NCBI GenBank assembly: GCA_009827205.1
Contig: WUAK01000080.1
Span: forward strand, 1-10,408
DNA from: Phycisphaeraceae bacterium
GTDB taxonomy: Bacteria; Planctomycetota; Phycisphaerae; Phycisphaerales; UBA1924
Length of the DNA: 10,408 nt
Direction of reading: 5' to 3'
Position numbers and translations under genes: made by a program. Shown here in pieces: positions 1 to 6,027 of the stretch. The notes beneath the pieces were generated by a model. That model was not told the origin of the DNA and made no database searches. It saw only the letters and a program-made list of their open reading frames with translations. Within the stretch, counting starts at the first letter, position 1; every line of letters begins with the position of its first letter.

Positions 1-573
1 CGGCTTCTTCGACGCATCCGCCCAGATCCTGCGCAGACCCATCACGACCCTGCGGGTCCAGCCCTGACCGTCATCCTCGTCAGTCCAGGCGCTGACCTCC
101 CAGCCGTTGCCGTCGGCGTCGAGACCCCTCGGCACGCTCTCGGGCGTCACGACCAGCGAGTGATACCGCATCGCCTCGGTCGGCGAGTCGATCCCCGCGA
201 AGACACCCTTGCCGTCGTGGTGCACCGGGCTCGTCTTGCCGTGCACCGCGACGTCGTGACGGCCAACGGTCATCCCGTGCAGGTCGCCCATGCACTGGTG
301 CCCCAGGCACACACCCAGGATCGGCACACGCCCCGCAAAGTGACCGATGATGTCGCTCGACACCCCCGCTTCTCTGGGCGTGCAGGGCCCGGGCGAGATG
401 ACAATGTGCGAGGGCCCCGCGCCACCATCCATCGCCTGGGCTTCACCGGACGTGATCTTGTCGTTGCGCACAACAGCGAGATCTCGGTCTGGATCGAGAC
501 TCGGATCGAGCTCCCCAAGCCTCTGCACGAGGTTCCAGGTGAAGCTGTCGTAGTTGTCGATGAGCAGGATCAC
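1..573 (-). CDS. trpG: Glutamine amidotransferase subunit of anthranilate/aminodeoxychorismate synthase (TrpG/PabA), 3' end cut off
   Basis: This is a class I glutamine amidotransferase that frees ammonia from glutamine and passes it to a chorismate-using partner (TrpE or PabB), for tryptophan or folate synthesis in the cytoplasm. The 191 visible residues begin MILLIDNYDSFTWNLVQ, the family's usual N-terminus. They show the oxyanion-loop region PGPCTP (61-66), the nucleophile elbow GVCLGHQ with Cys89, and MRYHSL (about 135-140). The window ends just before the expected HPE motif that supplies the catalytic His and Glu, so the gene is partial only because of the window edge. The start is GTG at 573-571; no other in-frame start lies between it and the upstream gene, and no clear Shine-Dalgarno precedes it. 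It follows the DUF1444 gene by 26 bases on the same strand. TrpG and PabA cannot be told apart here because the partner gene is not visible, so the symbol is provisional. Confidence 0.93.
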   Translation of the reverse strand, partial: MILLIDNYDSFTWNLVQRLGELDPSLDPDRDLAVVRNDKITSGEAQAMDGGAGPSHIVISPGPCTPREAGVSSDIIGHFAGRVPILGVCLGHQCMGDLHGMTVGRHDVAVHGKTSPVHHDGKGVFAGIDSPTEAMRYHSLVVTPESVPRGLDADGNGWEVSAWTDEDDGQGWTRRVVMGLRRIWADASKKP

Positions 574-599
574 GAGGGCATGGTACGCCCGACGAGCAT

Positions 600-1469
600 T
601 CAGGCCGCGTCGCGCTCCTCGTCATAGCCCTCGTCGAAGGCGTCCGGCCCGATGCCCTCGAGCTTCTCAACGCCGAAGTCCTCGAGCACCGCGCCCGCCA
701 CGCCGTCCCGCGTCACGAGGAAGAGCTCGTCCGTGATCGGGTAGGGCAGGCGGTTGTAGTCCTGCACGACCCGGCGGTGCAGCCTCTGCAGGAAGGGCGA
801 GGGGCCCGCCGAGAGTGCGACGAACATGTCGCGCGCCGGGATCGCCACGAGAAAGTCGGGACCCAGACGATCGACCAAGGAGTTGTACAGCCCGCCCAGA
901 AGAACACGGGCGGCGTCGTATCCGTCCTGCTCCCCGATGATTGCGGCCTGGCCGCCCTCCTTCGACTCAACAAACTGCATGTCAAACTGAGGCGTGTAGC
1001 TATCCAGGTTCTCGCGAGCGATCTCTTCGAGTTCCTCGGCTGTGATACCCCAGCGGATCATCTGCTCGGTCGTGATGCTCACAGTCATGTTGGGCAGATC
1101 TGTCACAAATACGATGACAGTGTTGTTCACAAACGGCACGTGCGCGACGAGCTCGCGAGACAGATGCTCGAAGATCGACTCCGGCTGGATACGAGGCATG
1201 ATCCGCGAACGAACCAGGTCAAAGCTCATATCCGACTGATCGATCGAATCATCGCTAAACAACTGCTCAAGGTAATGCTCAACGATCTCCTGCCCGCGCA
1301 TCTCGTCGTGCGAGACCATCCGGTACAGATTGTCGAGATCGAGCCGGCGCCCGTCGACGAGAAGTTCGCTGGTCCCGATCAGCTTCACGGCGTACTCGGG
1401 CTGGAGCCTGCGCAGCATGGCCGCGACCTGCTCGGCGAACTTGTTCAACTCCTTGGGCATATGAGCCAT
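600..1469 (-). CDS. DUF1444 family protein (YtpQ/UPF0354-like)
   Basis: This 289-residue protein resembles the DUF1444 family, whose best known member is Bacillus YtpQ (about 270 residues); the family's biochemical role is not established as far as I know. The clearest match is the C-terminal block EQDGYDAARVLLGGLYNSLV (180-199) followed by GPDFLVAIPARDMFVALSAG (203-222). It parallels the YtpQ segment that reads NDGYDASRIL and then ELAISVPHQDVLIL. No signal peptide or membrane segment is visible, so it is probably cytoplasmic. The last 20 or so residues are acidic (FDEGYDEERDAA). The chosen ATG at 1469-1467 has a GGGGAG purine run four bases upstream; a second ATG three codons later is possible. 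It lies immediately upstream of trpG/pabA and is probably co-transcribed with it. I infer no functional link from that alone. Confidence 0.8.
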   Translation of the reverse strand: MAHMPKELNKFAEQVAAMLRRLQPEYAVKLIGTSELLVDGRRLDLDNLYRMVSHDEMRGQEIVEHYLEQLFSDDSIDQSDMSFDLVRSRIMPRIQPESIFEHLSRELVAHVPFVNNTVIVFVTDLPNMTVSITTEQMIRWGITAEELEEIARENLDSYTPQFDMQFVESKEGGQAAIIGEQDGYDAARVLLGGLYNSLVDRLGPDFLVAIPARDMFVALSAGPSPFLQRLHRRVVQDYNRLPYPITDELFLVTRDGVAGAVLEDFGVEKLEGIGPDAFDEGYDEERDAA

Positions 1470-1589
1470 GACTCTCCCCTCATCCGCTGCCTAGCCCATG
1501 CCGAGCCATCCCTGGCATCGAGCTCCTCCGGGCCGGGCGTGTCATCGACCTCTACCGGGAGCCGCTTGTCCCAATGACAGAGATAGAGC

Positions 1590-1612
1590 ACCACCTAAAA
1601 AGGTGGTTTCTT
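1590..1612 (+). terminator. Terminator-like hairpin with no obvious upstream gene
   Basis: ACCACCT (1590-1596), a four-A loop and AGGTGGT (1601-1607) form a perfect 7-bp stem, followed by a T-rich stretch (TTCTTC). Only the plus strand has the T-rich tail. Both flanking genes point away from it, so it ends no recognised gene. It could end a short unannotated RNA or block antisense transcription, or it could be chance. Confidence 0.4.
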
Positions 1613-1748
1613 CACAAGATCATCGCCAGCGTTGTGGCCAGACAAGCTCAACAGGCTGCTTCAATCTGGCTAAACCCCGATGAAAGAGGCAGTTGCGGGT
1701 GTTCTAGCTGGAGAATACAGGTCCATTGGCCCCTGAAGGGCCCAGGGC

Positions 1749-1776
1749 TTGCTGCAACGTCCGATTTGGCTAGAAT
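1749..1776 (+). promoter_or_regulatory. Candidate sigma-70 promoter for acpP
   Basis: A -35 like element TTGCTG (1749-1754) is separated by 16 bases from TAGAAT (1771-1776), which matches five of six bases of the -10 consensus. Transcription would start near 1783, about 60 bases before the acpP start. Spacing and position fit acpP well. The -35 match is only partial (three of six). Confidence 0.55.
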
Positions 1777-1798
1777 CTCGCCTTGCACGCCGGGCTGT

Positions 1799-1814
1799 GG
1801 GGCAGGCTCGCCCC
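1799..1814 (+). promoter_or_regulatory. acpP leader hairpin
   Basis: GGGGC (1799-1803) and GCCCC (1810-1814) form a 5-bp G+C stem with a 6-base loop, between the candidate promoter and the acpP ribosome binding site. No T-run follows, so it is not an intrinsic terminator. It might stabilise the 5' end of an abundant message; that is inference. Confidence 0.35.
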
Positions 1815-1841
1815 GCGCGGTCATGCAACGGAGATTCACGA

Positions 1842-2090
1842 GTGACCGAGCAGGATATCGAAGCCAAGGTAATCGACATTGTCGCCGAGCAGCTCGGCGC
1901 GGACAAAGCCAAGATCTCGCGCGATACGAGTTTCGTTGACGACCTCAACGCCGACAGCCTCGACACCGTCGAGCTGGTCATGGAGTTCGAGGACGCATTC
2001 GAGACCTCGATCCCGGATGATCAGGCCGAGAACATCAAGACCGTCGGTCAGGCGATCGAGTTCATCAAGGGCGCTCAGGGCACAGACTGA
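1842..2090 (+). CDS. acpP: Acyl carrier protein
   Basis: This 82-residue acidic protein carries growing acyl chains as thioesters on a 4'-phosphopantetheine arm during type II fatty acid synthesis in the cytoplasm. The arm attaches to Ser39 within DLNADSLDTVELVMEFED, the classic carrier-protein motif at the start of helix II. The length is normal for the family. The start is GTG at 1842-1844: CGGAG (1829-1833) lies eight bases upstream and the protein begins MTEQDIEAKVIDIV, aligned with other AcpP proteins. The open frame continues further upstream, but that part has no carrier-protein similarity. A promoter-like sequence lies at 1749-1776. fabF follows 90 bases downstream, past a terminator-like hairpin. 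The acpP-fabF order is widespread in bacteria. Confidence 0.97.
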   Translation: MTEQDIEAKVIDIVAEQLGADKAKISRDTSFVDDLNADSLDTVELVMEFEDAFETSIPDDQAENIKTVGQAIEFIKGAQGTD

Positions 2091-2123
2091 TCGGTCCGCC
2101 TGCCCGCCACCTTTGAATTGTCC

Positions 2124-2147
2124 AGGCGGCCCTGGTGCCGCCTTTTC
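2124..2147 (+). terminator. Intrinsic terminator/attenuator between acpP and fabF
   Basis: AGGCGGC (2124-2130) and GCCGCCT (2137-2143) form a perfect 7-bp, very G+C-rich stem with loop CCTGGT. A TTTT run (2143-2146) follows, sharing its first T with the stem. The site is 34 bases past the acpP stop. Because fabF is close downstream and no separate promoter is obvious, I read it as a leaky terminator that lowers fabF transcription relative to acpP. It could equally be a full stop with an unseen fabF promoter. Confidence 0.7.
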
Positions 2148-2166
2148 TGATCCCTGACAGATCAGA
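2146..2166 (+). promoter_or_regulatory. Second hairpin next to the fabF ribosome binding site
   Basis: TCTGATC (2146-2152) and GATCAGA (2160-2166) form a perfect 7-bp stem with loop CCTGACA. It begins at the end of the terminator T-run and ends one base before the GGAG (2168-2171) that serves the fabF start at 2181. It may act as a 5' stabiliser or tune ribosome access; no regulator is evident. Confidence 0.4.
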
Positions 2167-2180
2167 TGGAGCAGCCGACG

Positions 2181-3476
2181 ATGAGCCAGAAACGCCGAGT
2201 CGTGATCACCGGGATCGGCGCCGTGACCAACCTCGGTCACGACGCGTCGACGACGTGGGCGGCCATGCGCGAGGGCAAGAGCGGGATCACCAAAATCGAT
2301 GACCCCGAATTTGACCGGTACGAGAACTGGTCCGTCAGCATCTCGGGCGCAGTCAAAGACTGGAAGCCCGAAGACCACATCGACAAGCGCGAGGCCCGAA
2401 GGCTCGACCGATGCACACAGCTCGGTCTTGTCGCCGCTCAGCAGGCCATCGCAAACTCGGGCCTGGACATGTCCAAAGAGGACCCGACCAAGTGCGGCGT
2501 CGTTGTCGGCTCAGGCGTCGGCGGCATATCCACCATCGAGCAGAACGTCATCACCCTGACCACCAAGGGCCCCGACCGGATTAACCCGTTCACGGTCCCT
2601 AGGCTCATGGTCAACGCCGTGGCAGGCAACATCTCGATCAAGCACAACCTTCAGGGCCCCGCGTCAGCGCACGCAACAGCGTGCGCAAGCTCAGGGCACG
2701 CGATCGGCGATGCCCTCAGGTACATCCAGACGGGCCAGACCGACGTCATGATCGCAGGAGGCTCAGAAGCAGCCTGCACGCCCCTGTGCATGGGTGCGTT
2801 CATGACCATGAAGGCCCTGAGCACCCGCAACGACGACCCGGCCGGCGCCAGCCGACCGTTCGACGCCGACCGCGATGGGTTCATCCTCTCCGAGGGTGCT
2901 GCGATCGTGGTGATGGAGAGCGAGGAGCACGCAAAGGCCCGAGGAGCGAGCATCCTTTGCGAGGTCGTCGGATTCGGAAACTCGTGCGATGCGAGCCACA
3001 TCACCGCGCCCGACGCGGCCGGCCTCGGTGCTTCACACTCGATGGCCTGGGCCCTCCGCGACGCGGGACTCAACCCGGAACAGATCGACTACGTCAACGC
3101 TCACGGCACCTCGACACCCCTGGGTGACTCGGCCGAGATCGCCGCCGCGATCAAGGTTTTCGGAAGCCACGCCCGCAAATCCGAAGGCGGCAAGCTCCTG
3201 ATGAGCTCAACGAAGTCGATGCACGGGCACACACTCGGCGCCTCGGGCGCGGTCGAGACCATCGCGTGTGCCCACGCGGTCCGCGACGGGATCATCGCCC
3301 CCACCATCAACCTCCACAACCCGGGCAACCGGCAGGAGGACGGTTCCGTCGTCCCCTACGACATGAACCTGGTTGCCAATGAGGCCCGAGAGCGACCCGT
3401 CAAGTACGCCATGAACAACACGTTCGGCTTCGGCGGGCACAACGTCACGCTCATCCTGGGCCGCTACGACGGCTGA
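2181..3476 (+). CDS. fabF: Beta-ketoacyl-[acyl-carrier-protein] synthase II
   Basis: This 431-residue condensing enzyme extends acyl chains by decarboxylative condensation with malonyl-ACP in fatty acid synthesis. The thiolase-fold triad is complete: Cys168 in TACASSGHA, His308 in NAHGTSTPLGD and His350 in STKSMHGHTLGASGAVE. The C-terminal glycine loop reads FGFGGHN. The usual family length is about 410-430 residues. I start it at ATG 2181 (MSQKRRVVITGIG) because GGAG at 2168-2171 sits nine bases upstream and the protein then begins like other FabF enzymes. An in-frame ATG at 2166 lacks a ribosome binding site and would add only five residues. It follows acpP, its substrate carrier, across two hairpins. 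The stop codon lies inside a 12-base palindrome (3471-3482). FabB-type specificity cannot be excluded, but the acpP linkage favours FabF. Confidence 0.95.
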   Translation: MSQKRRVVITGIGAVTNLGHDASTTWAAMREGKSGITKIDDPEFDRYENWSVSISGAVKDWKPEDHIDKREARRLDRCTQLGLVAAQQAIANSGLDMSKEDPTKCGVVVGSGVGGISTIEQNVITLTTKGPDRINPFTVPRLMVNAVAGNISIKHNLQGPASAHATACASSGHAIGDALRYIQTGQTDVMIAGGSEAACTPLCMGAFMTMKALSTRNDDPAGASRPFDADRDGFILSEGAAIVVMESEEHAKARGASILCEVVGFGNSCDASHITAPDAAGLGASHSMAWALRDAGLNPEQIDYVNAHGTSTPLGDSAEIAAAIKVFGSHARKSEGGKLLMSSTKSMHGHTLGASGAVETIACAHAVRDGIIAPTINLHNPGNRQEDGSVVPYDMNLVANEARERPVKYAMNNTFGFGGHNVTLILGRYDG

Positions 3477-3528
3477 TCAGCCCGATTTCCAGCAGACCGG
3501 GCCCCCAGTGTGCCGATAGTTCCTTGGA

Positions 3529-3882
3529 ATGTCCGCCAAGCTCGAAGCCATCCTGAAGCTTGAGGTTCCCGTCCTCGTGCGCCTGGGCCAGAAAACGCTC
3601 AAGCTCAAGGAGATCACTGACCTCGCACCCGGGCAGATCATCGAGCTCAACAAGCCAGCCGACGATGAACTCGACCTGATGGTCAACAACATCCCAATCG
3701 GCCAGGGCGTCGCGATGAAGGTCGGCGAGAACTTCGGGATCTCGATTTCCTTTATCGGAGACGTGAAATCCCGCATCGAGGCCCTGGGCGGGGGCCCGAC
3801 GATGGCCGTCACCAACCAGGATGCGGGCGAGATCGACGATGATGAGGCCGCCGCACTCGCCGAGCAGTTCCTGGGCGGCTAA
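3529..3882 (+). CDS. FliN-like SpoA-domain protein (FliM/FliN family)
   Basis: This 117-residue protein is mostly one SpoA (surface presentation of antigens) domain, at about residues 8-80. It contains the family pattern: ILKLEVPVLVRLG, a DLAPGQIIELNKPADDELDL stretch, then VNNIPIGQG and VGENFGISISFIGD. In the flagellar switch, FliN forms part of the C-ring that binds CheY and sets rotation direction; related domains occur in type III secretion. After the domain comes a glycine-rich link (ALGGGP) and an acidic tail (EIDDDEAAALAEQFLGG) with no recognised role. The start is ATG 3529, 52 bases after fabF, without a clear Shine-Dalgarno; GATAGT at 3515-3520 could be a -10 for a nearly leaderless message. 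No other flagellar gene is in view, so its role in a motor is uncertain. I give no symbol for that reason. Confidence 0.8.
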   Translation: MSAKLEAILKLEVPVLVRLGQKTLKLKEITDLAPGQIIELNKPADDELDLMVNNIPIGQGVAMKVGENFGISISFIGDVKSRIEALGGGPTMAVTNQDAGEIDDDEAAALAEQFLGG

Positions 3883-3992
3883 TCCCCCATCATCTGATCG
3901 AACGGGCACAACCCGCACCCCCGATCGACCGATACTCTTCTCGGACCAACCAACGCGCGGCGGCTGCGCCAGAGCCGTGAGGAACGAAGAAC

Positions 3993-6011
3993 ATGCCACG
4001 CGATATCCCCGTCGGAAACGGCTCGCTGCTGATCAACTTCGACGACGACTACAGAATCCGCGACGTCTACTTTCCATGCGTCGGCCAGCCGAACCACACC
4101 CAAGGCCACATCCAGCGCTTCGGCGTCTGGGTCGACGGCCAATTCGCGTGGATCGAGGACAAGGGCTGGCAGCGTTCTCTCCGCTACAAACCCGACACGC
4201 TCGTCACCGAGGTCGTGCTCACCCACGACGAGTTCGAGATCGAGATCACCTGCAACGACGCGGTCGATCAATCCGAGCCAATCTACTTCCGCAAATCCGT
4301 CGTGCGCGATCTCGCCGGTCGTGACCGCGACGTGCGCATCTTCTTCCACTACGACCTATCCATCGGGGGCAACCCCGTGGGCGACACCGCCAACTACGAC
4401 CCCACGACCAACGCGGTCGTCTTCTACAAAGACGGCTTCTACTTCCTCGTCAACGCCTGCGACCAGCACAAGTGCGGCATCGACCACTGGGCCATCGGCA
4501 CCAAGCGTGTCGGCGGCGCCGAGGGCACCTGGCGCGACGCCGAGGACGGACACCTCGGTCGCAACACCATCGCGCAGGGATCCGTCGATGCAACCATCGG
4601 CTACAACCTCCATGTCCCAGCCAACGGCGAAAGCCATGTCACCAACTGGTTCGCCTGCGGGCGCAGCTACGACGACGTCAAGCAGCTCAACAGGCGCATC
4701 TGGGACACCGGCGCCGAGCGCATGATCTACCAGACCGAGGCCTACTGGAAAACCTGGGCACACAAAGAAAACATCGACACCTCGTCGCTGCCCGAAGCGG
4801 TCGCGGACATGTTCTACCGCTCGGCGCTCATCCTCCGCACACAAGTCGACAACGGCGGCGCGATCATCGCTGCCAACGACACCGACATCGCCCAGTTCGG
4901 AGGCGACCACTACTCGTATTGCTGGCCCCGCGACGGCGCCCTCTGTGCGTACGCGCTCATCCTCACCGGACAGAGCGAGCTCAGCAGGCGCTTCTTCCGC
5001 TTCTCAGCGAGCGTGATCGAGGACGAGGGCTACTTCCTCCACAAATACAACCCGTCGGGCTCGCTCGCATCGAGCTGGCACCCATGGACTCTCGACGGTC
5101 AGAAGATCCTGCCCATCCAGCAAGACGAAACAGCGCTCGTCCTCTGGGCTCTGCGCAAGCACTTCGAAACCTACCGCGACGTCGAGTTCGTCAAGAGCGT
5201 CTACGAGGAACTCATCGTCCGCCCGGCGGATTGGATGGTCGAGTACCGCGACGCCAACGGTCTACCCAAGCAATCCTGGGACCTCTGGGAGGAACGCCGG
5301 GGCGTGCACACGTTCACAGTCGCGAGCACCATCGGCGCGCTCAACGCCGCCGCAGCGTTCTGCAGAGATTTCGGCGAGCCCGACCGCGTCGCGCGCTACA
5401 CCGAAGCCGCCGAGCGCATGACGCAGGCGTTCATGAAGCATTTCTGGCACGAGCCCGAGGGACGCTTCGCACGCCGCGTCGTGCCCCAGGAAGACGGGTC
5501 ATACAGGCTCGACGTGAACTGCGACGCCTCAAACTTCGCGCTCTACGCGATCGCCGAGATCGATCCAGAACACGAGAAGATCGTCGCCGACCAGAAGGCT
5601 ATCCGAGAGCTGCTCTCGGTCCGAACCGAGGTCGGTGGCATCGCCAGGTACCAGAATGACTATTACCACCAGATCGAGTCAAACAAAGTCGACATCGTGC
5701 CTGGCAACCCCTGGGTCATCTGCACGCTCTGGCAGGCGCAGTACATCATCCGCAAGGCCAAGACCCGCCAGGACCTCGCTGAAGCGATGGACCTGATCAA
5801 CTGGTGCACGTTCCGCCAGCTCGAGTCGGGTGTGCTCGCCGAGCAGTTCCACCCGTACACTGGCGAGCCGATCTCGGTGAGCCCACTGACGTGGAGCCAC
5901 GCGACGGTCATGATCGCCGTGAGCGAGTACCTGAACAAGCTGCGCGAGATCGATCACGAGGGCTCGGGCACGCCTCAACCGACGTTCCGGGGCATATCCG
6001 TCAAGAAGTAG
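3993..6011 (+). CDS. Glycoside hydrolase family 15 protein (glucoamylase/trehalase type)
   Basis: This 672-residue enzyme has the two-domain layout of prokaryotic GH15: an N-terminal beta-sandwich domain (roughly 1-260), then an (alpha/alpha)6 catalytic barrel (roughly 285-655). The barrel carries the substrate-site motif YCWPRDGA (Trp311, Arg313, Asp314). Glu433 in SWDLWEERRG fits the general acid, and Glu617 in LAEQFHPYTGEPIS fits the general base; PLTWSHA follows, as in known glucoamylases. These inverting enzymes release glucose from alpha-glucans or, in some bacterial members, from trehalose; the sequence alone does not decide which. There is no signal peptide, so it probably acts in the cytoplasm on stored glycogen, maltodextrins or trehalose. 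The start ATG 3993 has GAGGAA (3979-3984) eight bases upstream. The gene is convergent with the ZntB-like gene, with six bases between the stops. Confidence 0.93.
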   Translation: MPRDIPVGNGSLLINFDDDYRIRDVYFPCVGQPNHTQGHIQRFGVWVDGQFAWIEDKGWQRSLRYKPDTLVTEVVLTHDEFEIEITCNDAVDQSEPIYFRKSVVRDLAGRDRDVRIFFHYDLSIGGNPVGDTANYDPTTNAVVFYKDGFYFLVNACDQHKCGIDHWAIGTKRVGGAEGTWRDAEDGHLGRNTIAQGSVDATIGYNLHVPANGESHVTNWFACGRSYDDVKQLNRRIWDTGAERMIYQTEAYWKTWAHKENIDTSSLPEAVADMFYRSALILRTQVDNGGAIIAANDTDIAQFGGDHYSYCWPRDGALCAYALILTGQSELSRRFFRFSASVIEDEGYFLHKYNPSGSLASSWHPWTLDGQKILPIQQDETALVLWALRKHFETYRDVEFVKSVYEELIVRPADWMVEYRDANGLPKQSWDLWEERRGVHTFTVASTIGALNAAAAFCRDFGEPDRVARYTEAAERMTQAFMKHFWHEPEGRFARRVVPQEDGSYRLDVNCDASNFALYAIAEIDPEHEKIVADQKAIRELLSVRTEVGGIARYQNDYYHQIESNKVDIVPGNPWVICTLWQAQYIIRKAKTRQDLAEAMDLINWCTFRQLESGVLAEQFHPYTGEPISVSPLTWSHATVMIAVSEYLNKLREIDHEGSGTPQPTFRGISVKK

Positions 6012-6023
6012 CCGCCGCTACTT
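6006..6023. terminator. Inverted repeat spanning both convergent stop codons
   Basis: AAGTAGC (6006-6012), loop CGCC and GCTACTT (6017-6023) form a perfect 7-bp stem. Each arm contains the TAG stop of one gene: GH15 on plus, the ZntB-like gene on minus. It could act as a two-way 3' end hairpin. Neither strand has a proper T-run, so intrinsic termination is doubtful; 3' end protection is an alternative. Confidence 0.4.
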
Positions 6024-6027
6024 GAGC
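6014..6027. repeat. 14-base repeat copy A, at the end of the ZntB-like gene
   Basis: GCCGCTACTTGAGC occurs here and again, exactly and in the same orientation, at 7072-7085. On the minus strand both copies cover the final Leu-Lys codons, the TAG stop and five bases beyond it. Confidence 0.5.

Larger units (their letters stand above)
1470..1841. other. Non-coding spacer between divergent genes
   Basis: No convincing gene lies in these 372 bases. Open frames here have poor amino-acid composition, lack ribosome binding sites, or run into acpP in the wrong context. The right-hand part holds the acpP promoter, leader hairpin and ribosome binding site. The middle holds a plus-strand terminator-like hairpin (1590-1612) and an imperfect stem: GCCAGA and AAGC at 1637-1647 pair with GCTT and TCTGGC at 1658-1670. 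No tRNA fold was found. Confidence 0.6.

Noticed and set aside
777..1577. Long plus-strand open frame opposite the DUF1444 gene
   Set aside because: It lies antisense to a gene with recognisable family motifs, has no Shine-Dalgarno and no domain-like pattern; long antisense frames are common in G+C-rich DNA.
1728..1742. GGCCC-CTGAA-GGGCC hairpin upstream of acpP
   Set aside because: Only 5 bp, upstream of the likely promoter and with no T-run; this is expected by chance in G+C-rich sequence.
1574..1939. Plus-strand open frame in the spacer running into acpP
   Set aside because: It overlaps acpP in another frame, its composition is not protein-like, and it has no ribosome binding site.
2166..2180. 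Upstream ATG at 2166 as the fabF start
   Set aside because: It lacks a ribosome binding site, falls at the edge of a hairpin, and the GGAG beginning two bases into it better serves the ATG at 2181.
1836..2378. Minus-strand open frame opposite acpP and the start of fabF
   Set aside because: It covers two certain genes and the terminator hairpin on the other strand and matches no family I know.
4356..4910. Minus-strand open frame opposite the GH15 gene, rich in Val, Asp and Gly
   Set aside because: It lies wholly inside a well-supported enzyme gene and has the low-complexity composition of an antisense frame.
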